NCBI RefSeq assembly: GCF_020179835.1
Contig: NZ_JAIUDA010000009.1
Location: 186,001 to 250,000, forward strand
Direction of reading: 5' to 3'
Origin: Pantoea sp. alder81
GTDB taxonomy: Bacteria > Pseudomonadota > Gammaproteobacteria > Enterobacterales > Enterobacteriaceae
DNA length: 64,000 nt
Part shown: positions 17,799 to 26,669 of the stretch, piece after piece
Layout of the letters: each line of letters starts with the position of its first letter
Numbering within the stretch: the stretch's first letter is position 1
Position numbers and translations under genes: made by a program
Notes under the pieces: model-generated
What the model was told of the DNA's origin: nothing
Databases searched by the model: none
Seen by the model: the letters and a program-made list of their open reading frames with translations, nothing else

Positions 17799-19088
17799 TC
17801 AATGCATCAGCGAATACGCAATCGACGAAATCGCTAACAAGCCAATCATCACCACAAACACGTTGCTGATTTTACCGCTGTACTGACGCATCGCCGGGAC
17901 TTTCTGAATAGCGTACATCGGCATCAGGAACAGAATCATCGCGATGATCGGGCCGCCGAGAGTTTCAATCATCCCAAGAATGCTCGGATTCCATGTTGCA
18001 ACCAGCCAGGTGGTCAACAGCATAAAGCCGGTTGTCACGCGATTCAAACGCTGAGGCGTGACGCTTTTGCCACGGCTGCGCAGTGATTTCACCACAATCC
18101 CGTTAAAGCCTTCACGCGCCCCCAGGTAGTGACCGAGGAACGATTTGGTGATCGCCACCATCGCCACTATCGGTCCCATCCAGGCAATCATCGGCACATT
18201 AAAGTGGTTCGCCAGATAGGACAAAATGGTGATGTTCTGATCTTTGGCCGCCTGTAAATCAGCCGGCGACAAGCTCAGCACACAGCTGAACACAAAGAAC
18301 ATCACCGTCACCACCATCATCAGGTGTGCGCTGGCTAAAATGCGTGAACATTTCTTTTCCGCGCCTGCGCCATATTCATTGCGCTTCGCCACCGCGAACG
18401 ACGAGATAATCGGCGAGTGGTTAAAGGAGAACACCATTACCGGAATCGCCAGCCACAGTGTCATCCAGATGCTGCTATCGCCCGCGCTTTGGCTAAACGA
18501 CAGCGTTTCCAGTGCCGCGCCGTGCCAGTGAGGCACCAGATAAGCCGCCAGCAGCATGAGCACCGCGACAAACGGGAACACCAGCACGCTCATCGCTTTC
18601 ACGATCATCTGCTCACCAAAGCGCACCACGGTCATCATGCCGATGATCAGCACCAATGACAGCACCACGCGTGGCGGCGACACCATACCAAGTTGATGCA
18701 CGATAAAGCTGTCAACGGTATTGGTGATCGCGACGCTGTACATCAGCAGGATCGGGAAGATAGCGAAGAAATAGAGCAAGGTGATGATCTTGCCCGCGCC
18801 CACACCGAAGTGCTCTTCCACCACTTCGGTAATATCTTCACCGGGATTTTTACCCGAAAGCACAAAGCGCGTCAGTGCGCGGTGTGCATAGTAGGTCATG
18901 GGGAACGCGAGAATTGTCATAATGATCAGGGGGATTAAACCGCCTGCACCCGCATTGATCGGCAGGAATAAAACGCCTGCGCCTATCGCTGTACCGTAGA
19001 GGCCCAGCATCCACACGGTATCACTCTTACGCCAGCCTGTTGAACTGGCCTCAACCGTGCCCTGCGCAACGGTTTGTGAGTTGTCCAT
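17799..19088 (-). CDS. sdaC: Serine/proton symporter SdaC
   Basis: A 429-residue inner-membrane permease of the HAAAP family with about 11 helices. It tracks E. coli SdaC closely: [55 protein letters not shown] and [30 protein letters not shown] precedes the ATG. The serine deaminase partner sdaB, next door in E. coli, is absent here. A full PurR box about 190 bases upstream suggests control by purine status, which would fit serine as the source of glycine and one-carbon units. Confidence 0.95.
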   Translation of the reverse strand: MDNSQTVAQGTVEASSTGWRKSDTVWMLGLYGTAIGAGVLFLPINAGAGGLIPLIIMTILAFPMTYYAHRALTRFVLSGKNPGEDITEVVEEHFGVGAGKIITLLYFFAIFPILLMYSVAITNTVDSFIVHQLGMVSPPRVVLSLVLIIGMMTVVRFGEQMIVKAMSVLVFPFVAVLMLLAAYLVPHWHGAALETLSFSQSAGDSSIWMTLWLAIPVMVFSFNHSPIISSFAVAKRNEYGAGAEKKCSRILASAHLMMVVTVMFFVFSCVLSLSPADLQAAKDQNITILSYLANHFNVPMIAWMGPIVAMVAITKSFLGHYLGAREGFNGIVVKSLRSRGKSVTPQRLNRVTTGFMLLTTWLVATWNPSILGMIETLGGPIIAMILFLMPMYAIQKVPAMRQYSGKISNVFVVMIGLLAISSIAYSLMH

Positions 19089-19279
19089 CTGTCTCTCCAG
19101 AATCTAAAGCTTATAAACAATGCTGCCGAAATCACGGCGGCTAAACATGCCAATGGTGCGACGGGCACATGCTACGCGTTTTTGACGACTTAAGGTTGCC
19201 TGAACGCAAGACATGCATCACAAAGCCGTCATAAATGCGCAAATCGGTTATTAAACCAGCAGACATGCATGATTCACGC

Positions 19280-19295
19280 ACGCAAACGTTTGCAT
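19280..19295. promoter_or_regulatory. sdaC: PurR box upstream of sdaC
   Basis: ACGCAAACGTTTGCAT fits every fixed position of the PurR consensus ANGCAANCGNTTNCNT and contains the palindrome GCAAACGTTTGC. It is 192 bases before the sdaC start. Other LacI-family repressors prefer similar sites, so the binding protein is inferred. Confidence 0.65.
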
Positions 19296-19431
19296 GGGGC
19301 GCTATTTGACCTGAGAGCATGAAGGAGTGCAAGGATTTGTCGGGCTCGATGTGCAGGCTGCACGGGATGTGGACAGTAGAGTAATGCGCGAGAGAGGGGC
19401 GTTGAAAGCGGGCTGTGCTGGCGGGGAAAAT

Positions 19432-19455
19432 GTGGCAACGGCGAACCGTTGCCAC
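19432..19455 (-). terminator. Perfect hairpin, probable terminator of the wzx-GT operon
   Basis: GTGGCAACGG / CCGTTGCCAC forms a perfect 10-bp stem. On the minus strand the loop is UUCG and the stem is followed by ACATTTTCC. It lies about 130 bases past the glycosyltransferase stop. The U-run is weak. Confidence 0.5.
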
Positions 19456-19584
19456 AGGCACTGCAGTAGAGAAAGGTGAAACTCCCCCGGCAACTAATCT
19501 CTGGCGAAGCCATTGTTCCACTCGGTATTCTGAGGAATATCCGCAGCAGACAATAACAGAGAATAATCCCGGGGGAATTTCAAA

Positions 19585-20580
19585 TCAGAATGCGCGCATT
19601 CTGTAGAGTGCATAAAGGAAATAGTACGCTGTGATAGTATTCAAATTCATAATCATGTACTTCAGTTTTTCATTTTTATTGAGCAGAATAAAAATCCCTT
19701 TCGAGTATTTCCCCCGCTTTATTTCATTGATCTCCTGCGCGATATCCGCAGGTGAAAACGACGAATGATACATCGCCGTCACAATTTGCATATCTAACGC
19801 CAGCACGCGTTTGGAAATGCCCTTCAGCAGGTAATCGAGATTACTTCCCTGATATTTATCCACGATAGAATCATACAGCGTGGTCAGAAACTGTTTCCGC
19901 ACCTTTAACTCGCTGTAATGCACCTTTTGCTTAGATAATGAGCCTGCTACATCTTCATAATGATATGCCGATCCCTGAGTGACCAGGAAATTGCTAATAC
20001 AGCTGAAGAATTTGAGATTGAATAGCAGATCCTCACTCATCGAGATCCCCTCGATAAAGCGCAGGTTCAATTCACTCAGAATCTGACGGCGATAGCACTT
20101 GTTATGCAGATAACCAATGTTATCGCTCATCTCCAGCTCGCCGAGCACGTAAGGGATATCTTCGTTGCTGAAAAAGCCAGACTGAGAGACCTTGCCCACG
20201 CGGCCGTCGTTGAGATTACCCACGATCAAGTCCACAGACTCTGTCGACCATGCATCCAGATTCTGTTTGAAGATCATCAGGAAATCATTATCAACCCAAT
20301 CATCTGCATCAAGGAATAGAACATATTCCCCGCTGGCCTGTTGCAACCCACTATTGCGCGCTGCACTGACACCGGCATTAATTTGGTTAATCACAGTAAC
20401 CTGAGAATAACGTGAAAACTCCTCCAGTACTTTCAGGGTTGCATCAGTGCTACCATCATTAACCACCACAATTTCATAATTGTTGAACGTCTGATTAAGC
20501 ACACTCAGCAATGTCCGCTTGATGGTTTTTTGTGAGTTATAGACGGGAATAATAATACTGAAAAGTGGTTTTTCATTCAT
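19585..20580 (-). CDS. Family 2 glycosyltransferase
   Basis: A 331-residue GT-A fold enzyme. It opens with the nucleotide-sugar motif SIIIPVYNSQKTI, carries VVNDGSTD (to 46), the metal-binding DADDW at 91-95 and a later acidic MSEDLLFN. It should transfer a sugar from a nucleotide donor in the cytoplasm during surface-polysaccharide assembly. The start ATG overlaps the stop of the flippase gene (ATGA), so the two are translated as a pair. The sugar and acceptor cannot be read from sequence. Confidence 0.88.
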   Translation of the reverse strand: MNEKPLFSIIIPVYNSQKTIKRTLLSVLNQTFNNYEIVVVNDGSTDATLKVLEEFSRYSQVTVINQINAGVSAARNSGLQQASGEYVLFLDADDWVDNDFLMIFKQNLDAWSTESVDLIVGNLNDGRVGKVSQSGFFSNEDIPYVLGELEMSDNIGYLHNKCYRRQILSELNLRFIEGISMSEDLLFNLKFFSCISNFLVTQGSAYHYEDVAGSLSKQKVHYSELKVRKQFLTTLYDSIVDKYQGSNLDYLLKGISKRVLALDMQIVTAMYHSSFSPADIAQEINEIKRGKYSKGIFILLNKNEKLKYMIMNLNTITAYYFLYALYRMRAF

Positions 20581-21884
20581 GATAAACTCTCTTTACTGTC
20601 TGAGGTTTTGTAATTGACAAGTAACTGCCATAGTTTCCTGGGGTTGAAAAAAATCTGATGAATACGCATCACAGGTTGCGCAGTGAAGAAATAATTAAGC
20701 AGCGAGAAAGAGAGGAATTCGGTTAATACCACGCTGAAAGCAGCGCCGGTCAAACCGAAAAGCGGCACCAATAAAATGGAAGATGCCAGGCAGATAATTA
20801 ATACCGCAAAGGTCTTTTTCACTAAAAAGCGATAACCGTTGTACTTAATAATAAAACGGTCCATTAAGCTGCTGAGCACACCACACATCGCGCCCACACT
20901 GAGCAATAGCGTTGGCGCGATGGCATCGAGATACGCCTCGCCGTAAAAATCACGAATAAACCAGCCTGCGAGTTGCCATATCGCCATGATCACAATGGCA
21001 GACACGCCCAGCACTAACAGATGCAGTTTTTGCGCTTTGATAATGGACTGCTCATCATCGCGCTCGGCAAAGAACGCCGGGAAAAAGGAGGCCAACAGAG
21101 CGTTGGGCAAAAACACCCATGAGGTTGCCAGCGTCATGGCCACGGCAAATATGCCCGCCTCTTTCACGCCGAGGAAATACGAGACGCTGAGCTGATTGAC
21201 GCGGGTATAAATCGCGATAGCAATCACCGAGAACACCAGCGAAATGCCGGAAGCCACCATGTAGCGCGAATATTTTTTGATGTGGCGCAGTGCCGGAATC
21301 GGCCCCTGGCGATGATAGCGCCAGAAGATCGCTAACTTGATGCTGAACGGCAGCAACGTAGCCAGCACAATGGGGATCGCCAGGAACTGAGGATCCAGTT
21401 GCAGATACGAAATCATGAAGCGCACCGACAGACTGATCGCGAGGCCAATCACGTTGGCGATCACATTGAGTCGTGCGTTGAGCATTGCCTCGTTATAGAT
21501 ATTGACCAGATCAATCGACGAGAACAGACAGGCAATCGCCGCTGCGCAGATAAACACCAACGCTTCGTGGCTCCACTCCTCGCCCATGATCACCATGCCG
21601 CTGAGCGCTAAGCCGCAGTAAATCAGCATCACCAGTAAAAAAGTCGCCATCATCAGGCGAATACCTGAATAACGATTTTGCGAGATACGCTTCAGTAAAA
21701 TCACATCGCTACCCATCACGGCGATCGACTGAATAAACTGAAACACCAGCATGGAGAGTGAGATAATGCCGAAGGTGGTCGGTCCAACATATTTCGCGAC
21801 ATAGGACGTCACAAAAATCAGACCAAACACCGCGATGAGCTTTTCAGCAATCATCCACATCGAATTTTTTAATTTATCTTTCAC
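20577..21884 (-). CDS. Wzx-type polysaccharide flippase
   Basis: A 435-residue membrane protein with about 12-14 helices of the MOP/Wzx exporter superfamily (AEKLIAVFGLIFVTSYVAKY, VGPTTFGIISLSMLVFQFIQ). It should flip lipid-linked oligosaccharide units across the inner membrane. GTG start at 21884 with GAGG upstream. It overlaps the glycosyltransferase by four bases and is preceded at 197 bases by a JUMPstart/ops element, marking a two-gene RfaH-controlled operon. No polymerase (wzy), ligase or nucleotide-sugar genes are nearby, so the pair probably modifies a polysaccharide made elsewhere (inference). Confidence 0.88.
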   Translation of the reverse strand: MKDKLKNSMWMIAEKLIAVFGLIFVTSYVAKYVGPTTFGIISLSMLVFQFIQSIAVMGSDVILLKRISQNRYSGIRLMMATFLLVMLIYCGLALSGMVIMGEEWSHEALVFICAAAIACLFSSIDLVNIYNEAMLNARLNVIANVIGLAISLSVRFMISYLQLDPQFLAIPIVLATLLPFSIKLAIFWRYHRQGPIPALRHIKKYSRYMVASGISLVFSVIAIAIYTRVNQLSVSYFLGVKEAGIFAVAMTLATSWVFLPNALLASFFPAFFAERDDEQSIIKAQKLHLLVLGVSAIVIMAIWQLAGWFIRDFYGEAYLDAIAPTLLLSVGAMCGVLSSLMDRFIIKYNGYRFLVKKTFAVLIICLASSILLVPLFGLTGAAFSVVLTEFLSFSLLNYFFTAQPVMRIHQIFFNPRKLWQLLVNYKTSDSKESLS

Positions 21885-22080
21885 AGATCAACCTCAGTGA
21901 GATTCATTGCCAGGCCAAACTTCACGTCCCTTTCGTCCGGCTTAACATTAACTTTGATTTATTTCGGAGTTTCCTCAGGCAGAAAATGTCGGCCTTTCAA
22001 CTCTCATAAAATGGTGGGTTAAATAAGATTATCGCTAATCAAATCGTGCAATTTTATTATTCATTCATTTGACTAAAACG

Positions 22081-22118
22081 CAGGCTACCGCCCCTGGCTT
22101 ACAGCTACCAGAGTACTG
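22081..22118 (-). promoter_or_regulatory. JUMPstart element with ops (RfaH recruitment)
   Basis: Minus strand reads CAGTACTCTGGTAGCTGTAA, then GCCAGGGGCGGTAGCCTG. This follows the enterobacterial JUMPstart sequence almost base for base, including the ops core GGCGGTAG. Such elements lie in the leaders of O-antigen and capsule operons, pause RNA polymerase and load RfaH. It ends 197 bases before the flippase start. Confidence 0.9.
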
Positions 22119-23118
22119 ACTGCATGTTTGTGGCTATTTTTGGCGCAAAGAAACCGCGCTGCACTCAGATGAGTTCAGTTAAATATCATGTGGTTATATG
22201 ACTATCCATTTTGAAAGCAAGATGGCGCTTAACGCATTAACCGCAACGCCAATAAAAAGCGCCAATCATCAATATGCCATTCAATATGATTAAAATCGGT
22301 GCAGCTTACTGATTTGTCTCGCACCACAAGGAATGCCGGGCGGGATTGAAAAGGTGCATCTTTAGACGGCCTTCTCAACGAACGTCACGACATTAACGAT
22401 GTTTGCTGTATGCCCTGCCATTTTATTATCACGGTGCGTCTTTCACCGTTCGATAATGGCAAGTGGCGTTAATTCAACACAGCTCTCGCAGCTGGGTTGC
22501 AATGGGCTCAGGGCCCTAATTTTGCGATCTGATTCAAACTTTTAACCGCATTCTCACCAGACAGCGTTATAAGGTCAATGGCCTACAGGCCAATACGGAA
22601 TTTACTTAGCTAAAAGTTGGATAACGTTGAATGGGAAAGATTAGCGCGGATGAATTGGTTTTCAGAAAATTGATTAGGGCGGCAACCACATACTGTTAGG
22701 AATAATAAGATTGAAATGGGTTTACAAGGCCACAAATCGCTAACACCTTGTTCTATAAGTTAACCTGCTAATTATCCGATCGAATTAAACAGTAATGAAT
22801 CTTGAGATAAGATCGGACCTACTATATTTAGTAGTCAGTAACTCAAATCTACGTAAAAACCCTTCCCAGACTCTCCTGGCAATTTCTTTATCAAAATTAA
22901 GCCAAACAAATAGCACAAAACACTATAAATTTAAGCGAAGCGCAGCCAAAAGGGATCACTTACCTCAAATGTATTTTTAAAGAATGGGGTGAGATGCCGA
23001 TAATGCATACAGTGAATTTTGGCAGTGAGACCGAGCATGATCAGCCTTCAAACCAACGTTGCAATCAACATCCAGCCTGAAAATAATCCATAAAACGAGT
23101 CGCATGCTTTCTACAAAC
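22119..23118. other. AT-rich gene-free segment
   Basis: About 1 kb between the JUMPstart and the tailspike terminator with no credible gene. The longest frame, 61 codons at 22795-22980, has no ribosome site. It holds one nested hairpin at 22417-22460 (GCCATT..ATTATCACGGTG / CACCGT..GATAATGGC) and presumably the promoter of the wzx-GT operon, which I could not pin down. Low GC fits recently acquired DNA. Confidence 0.5.
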
Positions 23119-23144
23119 AAAAAAGGCGAGGCCGCAGCCTCGCC
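23119..23144 (-). terminator. Terminator of the lysis-tailspike unit
   Basis: Minus strand: GGCGAGGC, a 4-base loop, GCCTCGCC and then UUUUUU. A strong intrinsic terminator 15 bases after the tailspike stop. Confidence 0.9.
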
Positions 23145-23158
23145 AAATGGGTTGGATC

Positions 23159-24907
23159 TCAGTCGTAGTAAGGCAGTTTACGGTCAACGCCGTTGATATT
23201 AACTAATACAAAGCCCGTCGGCGTTGTCGCATTAGTTGGCGTGCCGGCAGCAGTGGCGACCGTCAGTACGCCCTTCTCATTAGCACCAATTCCTGCCAGC
23301 CCGTTGTGCATGCCGAAGCGGGCGGCCGGTTTCAGCGTGCCCAGCGTGGTGGTATCCGTCACCACTGAGAGATCGGACTGGAACAGCGAGCAGGAGCCGC
23401 TATCGAATCGCGTTGGGCCAGTGTTTTTCAGGTTCAGCATGGTGTCACCGCTGTTGGCTTTTAGCTTCACCCACACCACGGCATAAGTGGTGCCGACGCG
23501 GTTGTAACGCATATCCAGGATCGCGGGCTGCCCCATATGAAAGGCATCCGCCCAGACGGTTTCCAGTCGTTGCAGATTGATCCAGGTTTTACCGCTACTG
23601 GCCACGTTAACCGGCGTGCCTGCTGTTCCAGTGGGCTGGGTGGCATCGGCTTTCCCAATAAACTCCATCACCCACTGCTGGTTCGCATTAGGGAAGAACA
23701 GCTGCCCCAGACGATACCAGTTGTCGGTAGCGGTGTTATTGGTGATTTTGTAGCCGCTGTAATAGCCGGCACGCAGCGATCCGGTGAGGAAACTGCCGTA
23801 ACTCTCATCGCGGCGATAGCCATACTCAAAGGTAGAAAGCCATCTGCCGGCTACCAGATCGTTCGACACTTTCGCGCCGGATTGCAGGTTAATCTGGCGC
23901 ATCACTACGCGTGCATTATTGAGGTTGAAAGGGTTACCGCAATCCTCAATATTGAGCGTATCAATGGTCCAGCCACCATCCGACAAATCACCCGGATTAC
24001 GCGTATGCTCGATCCACACATTGCGCAAAATCCCCTGGGTACAGCGCGGCATATACAACGTGGCATCGCCATAGCCGGTCTGGAAGTTACAGTTGCAGAT
24101 TTCAATCGCGGTGGAGTGATCCCACGCGCCATTCGGTGAATTTGACCAGCCGACATCAAATACGCGCGCATAGGTGTAGAGGGTGTAAATCTGGTCAAAT
24201 TTGGTGTCCAGCGTATCCAGCACTTTAATCACCGTACCGCCGTTATTCTGCGCGCGGAAACAGTAGATATTTACCGTGGTGCCTTCGATACAGGTATTTT
24301 CGAAGAACGGCTGCACGTTGCTGCACATGGCCGCAGTGATCGTGCCTTTGTTGGTGGTGATATCGGCCGAAGCCTGACCATTCCAGGCAATGCCTCGGAT
24401 CGAGGTGCGGCGCGCCTTCACCTTAAATACCGGGTTGGCACTTTTATCTGAAATGATGGTGGTGCGCGGTAGAGAACCCAGCTCAACATCATCGCCCTGC
24501 AAGCCAAAGAAGGCATTGTCTGTGGCGCTGATGTCGATCGGATTGATTAAAAATTTCCCTCCCGGAAAACGCACCGGCAAATCTTTGATATTACCGCTGT
24601 AGGTTTGCGTCCATGCCAGCATGCGCGTAAAGGAGTCGGTGTCGTTGGCGTAGCCATCCCCTTTCGCACCAAAGTGGTAAACGTTGATGTCGGACGGATC
24701 GTTAATCACACGTTTCCAGTAAAAGCCGTTACCCACCGCCAGCGTCCCGCCGTCATCCGTGGCGGTAGTGGTGCCGATAAAACCGGTAAAGTCACCGCCA
24801 CCGTGGAAGGTAGAGTCCGCGTTGTAGCGGCGTAGAAACGCCAAATCGCCGTTTTTGCTGGGAACGGTAGTACGCAGTTCAGCATAAGAGTTAACTTCGA
24901 TCATCAT
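23159..24907 (-). CDS. Phage-type tailspike with pectate-lyase-like beta-helix
   Basis: 582 residues, start set by GAGGAGG before a double ATG at 24907/24904. The N-terminal 80 residues (YAELRTTVPSKNGDLAFLRR, GGGDFTGFIG, GNGFYWKRV) look like the adaptor found on many enterobacterial tailspikes. The stretch VYHFGAKGDGYANDTDSFTR then opens a pectate-lyase-superfamily right-handed beta-helix, as in tailspikes that bind or cut O-antigen or capsule. The C-terminal part (NVASSGKTWINLQ, LPYYD end) would trimerise. Enzyme activity cannot be proven from sequence. It follows Rz1 by 47 bases and closes the lysis operon, without any tail-assembly gene nearby. Confidence 0.8.
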   Translation of the reverse strand: MMIEVNSYAELRTTVPSKNGDLAFLRRYNADSTFHGGGDFTGFIGTTTATDDGGTLAVGNGFYWKRVINDPSDINVYHFGAKGDGYANDTDSFTRMLAWTQTYSGNIKDLPVRFPGGKFLINPIDISATDNAFFGLQGDDVELGSLPRTTIISDKSANPVFKVKARRTSIRGIAWNGQASADITTNKGTITAAMCSNVQPFFENTCIEGTTVNIYCFRAQNNGGTVIKVLDTLDTKFDQIYTLYTYARVFDVGWSNSPNGAWDHSTAIEICNCNFQTGYGDATLYMPRCTQGILRNVWIEHTRNPGDLSDGGWTIDTLNIEDCGNPFNLNNARVVMRQINLQSGAKVSNDLVAGRWLSTFEYGYRRDESYGSFLTGSLRAGYYSGYKITNNTATDNWYRLGQLFFPNANQQWVMEFIGKADATQPTGTAGTPVNVASSGKTWINLQRLETVWADAFHMGQPAILDMRYNRVGTTYAVVWVKLKANSGDTMLNLKNTGPTRFDSGSCSLFQSDLSVVTDTTTLGTLKPAARFGMHNGLAGIGANEKGVLTVATAAGTPTNATTPTGFVLVNINGVDRKLPYYD

Positions 24908-24954
24908 AGCCTCCTCGGCCTTTTCAGGTTTGCAATACAAGTGTGGGAACAGCG

Positions 24955-25185
24955 TTACTGCGCCGATGGGCCGCAGTGCTGATCCCAGAGATCGTTGTGG
25001 TTGTTGATGGCGCGCACAGTGCGAACATCCATCCGTTTGGCGTCATTGCCGTGGGTGTAAATCGGGGAAAAAAGCGTACAAGCAGAGTCGATAACGACGG
25101 GGGATTCAGGGTTGGTTGTATTTCGAGTGCTGCAGCTTGTCGCGAGCAGCAGCGTCATCAAGGTTAAGATTGCTGGCTTCCACAC
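24955..25185 (-). CDS. Rz1/LysC-like outer-membrane spanin
   Basis: A 76-residue exported protein that starts inside the Rz-like gene in another frame and overlaps it by 80 bases, the classic nested Rz/Rz1 layout. A short signal (MWKPAILTLMTLLLATSC) ends in an unusual lipobox, ATSC. The tail has the LysC pattern ACTLFSPIY ... TVRAINNHNDLWDQHCG. It should anchor in the outer membrane and join the inner-membrane spanin to fuse the membranes at lysis. Confidence 0.75.
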   Translation of the reverse strand: MWKPAILTLMTLLLATSCSTRNTTNPESPVVIDSACTLFSPIYTHGNDAKRMDVRTVRAINNHNDLWDQHCGPSAQ

Positions 25186-25399
25186 GTTTAGCCTCCTCGC
25201 GCAGCTGTTGCTGCTGCTGGTTTAACGCGACAGCCTGCACTGCCGCTTTGTTTGCGGATTCCACCTCTGATTTGGCTTGTTGCTGCACCTTGCCAATCTT
25301 TCTGCCACCGAAGTAGCTGGCAACCAGAGCCGCAACAATGCCCGCCAGCGCAGCCAGCCAGTGCCAGCTGCTGCCAAGCAGTGAAGTGATAAGCGTCAT
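25106..25399 (-). CDS. Rz/LysB-like inner-membrane spanin
   Basis: A 97-residue protein with one N-terminal membrane helix (LAALAGIVAALVASYFGG) followed by a long glutamine- and alanine-rich coiled coil (KVQQQAKSEVESANKAAVQA) that would cross the periplasm. It overlaps the holin gene by four bases (ATGA) and hosts the Rz1-like gene in its last 80 bases. Position and shape define it more than sequence identity does. Confidence 0.78.
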   Translation of the reverse strand: MTLITSLLGSSWHWLAALAGIVAALVASYFGGRKIGKVQQQAKSEVESANKAAVQAVALNQQQQQLREEAKRVEASNLNLDDAAARDKLQHSKYNQP

Positions 25400-25746
25400 G
25401 GTTTCTCCTCCAGCGTTTTGCGCTGTTCAATCAAGGTTTTCTGCCGGACAAACTGCGCCAGAACGCCCATCGCTACCATGAAGGCTCCAATCAATCCGAG
25501 GTAGTTGTGAGGAAGAATGTCTTTGATGTCCTGAGGCAGTGCATTCCAGGCATCCAGTGCTGATGAAGGAAAGGATTGCGCCCAGGCACTGAGCATCGAT
25601 CCCAATGAGGCCAGCCACACTGACCAGGTTTTGAACAGCAGTCGCGCATGCTTAACGAACTCCAACGTGGTAAAGCGCTGGAGCAACAGCAGCACAATCA
25701 CTGCCGCCAGCACCGCGATGACAAACATCATCCATCTCATGTTCAT
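25396..25746 (-). CDS. Phage holin
   Basis: About 116 residues with three hydrophobic segments (MFVIAVLAAVIVLLLLQ; VWLASLGSMLSAWAQSF; LGLIGAFMVAMGVLAQFV) and a charged tail. The stretch between helices (LDAWNALPQDIKDILPHNY) resembles holins beside T4-type lysozymes in enterobacterial prophages. It should form the timed inner-membrane holes that free the endolysin. The start at 25746 overlaps the endolysin stop (ATGA). Here the holin follows the endolysin rather than leading it. Confidence 0.75.
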   Translation of the reverse strand: MNMRWMMFVIAVLAAVIVLLLLQRFTTLEFVKHARLLFKTWSVWLASLGSMLSAWAQSFPSSALDAWNALPQDIKDILPHNYLGLIGAFMVAMGVLAQFVRQKTLIEQRKTLEEKP

Positions 25747-26210
25747 AACAGCCCCCGATAAATGTCGTAGCTGCCGCTGCGCATCACCTCGGCGTGACGT
25801 CGTGCACGCCCTGGCGTCTGCCGTGCCCACAAGCTGTCGAGCATGGCATTGGCCGCGCCATTGAAGTCGCCCTGGGTGATGGCACTCAACATGCTGCGAA
25901 ACATCGCCAATCCGTCGACGCCCAATTGATACGCCATGCTGATCAACACATCACAGCGCGCTTCACTGCACTTACTCAGCGCCTGCTGCACCAAAGCACG
26001 CTGGTTCATCTCCAGCACCTTGTTTTCCACAATGCACTGCTTCCACACATCGCCCACACGGCGCGGGACCTGGAAGATATAGTTGCTGAGTGAGGCCCCT
26101 TTCGGCCCGATGCGGATACCGCCAGCAACGGTAGGAAAGCCCTGCGTATCAAGGTAGGGCGCCTCGCGGTAGCCCTCTTCAAAATTCAAAATGGCAATAA
26201 TCTGGCTCAT
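25743..26210 (-). CDS. T4-type endolysin (GH24 lysozyme)
   Basis: 155 residues, no signal peptide, so release depends on the holin. The catalytic triad of T4 lysozyme is present with the same spacing: E12 (FEEGYREAPYLD), D21 and T27 (GFPTVAGG). It cleaves the glycan strands of peptidoglycan. AGAGGAATCGCT precedes the ATG. First of the four overlapping lysis genes. Confidence 0.88.
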   Translation of the reverse strand: MSQIIAILNFEEGYREAPYLDTQGFPTVAGGIRIGPKGASLSNYIFQVPRRVGDVWKQCIVENKVLEMNQRALVQQALSKCSEARCDVLISMAYQLGVDGLAMFRSMLSAITQGDFNGAANAMLDSLWARQTPGRARRHAEVMRSGSYDIYRGLL

Positions 26211-26390
26211 AGCGATTCCTCTTTGACGGGCGCAACGGTCAGTAAATGACTGCGCAAATGTTCAAAACATAAATCTCACTGATCTATCCCCCATAAAGTG
26301 GCAACGCGTGACCCGCGCTACGCTCAAGCGAGGCTAAACAGTGAGCAATAACGAAACGTTCCGCTTAAAGCTGGGAATACCACGTAGGGT

Positions 26391-26669
26391 TTAACGCACG
26401 GCGTACAAATGGACATGGGGCAAGCAGCAGTTATCAAAGCTTTCGCGTTCGGCCTGGGATCGGGTAGGTGCCATAACTGCACAGTCGACTCGCGACTGCG
26501 TCTGGCGCTGGCAAATACGTTCTGCGGTACGTAGGGTTGGAATATCGGGTTCAAGGCCTAAGGCGCTGTCGATACTGCGCTTCAGGCGGCTAAGTGACTG
26601 GCGGCGTCGGTGACGGCGGGTACGCGCGTTACCGGTGAAAACTGACTTGCCATACTGGATAATCGCCAT
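26391..26669 (-). CDS. Phage-associated hypothetical protein (92 aa)
   Basis: Preceded by a very strong AGGAGGAGT ribosome site. The N-terminus is highly basic (GNARTRRHRRRQSLSRLKRS), the middle is acidic-helical and the C-terminus holds a double cysteine (NCCLPHVHLYAVR). I do not recognise it. The basic arm suggests nucleic-acid binding. It lies between the repressor and the endolysin on the same strand, where lambdoid phages keep an antiterminator (Q); that role is only a positional guess. Confidence 0.6.
   Translation of the reverse strand: MAIIQYGKSVFTGNARTRRHRRRQSLSRLKRSIDSALGLEPDIPTLRTAERICQRQTQSRVDCAVMAPTRSQAERESFDNCCLPHVHLYAVR

Larger units (their letters stand above)
19089..19584. 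other. Gene-free region between sdaC and the glycosyltransferase
   Basis: About 500 bases. It holds the sdaC regulatory region with a PurR box (19280-19295) and a perfect 10-bp hairpin (19432-19455). Minus-strand frames here lack ribosome sites and sensible composition and were not called. Confidence 0.6.

Noticed and set aside
19141-19521. 126-codon minus frame in the sdaC upstream region
   Set aside because: Overlaps the PurR box and the hairpin, has no ribosome site, and its composition is not protein-like.
22795-22980. 61-codon plus-strand frame in the AT-rich segment
   Set aside because: No ribosome site, low-complexity composition, no domain.
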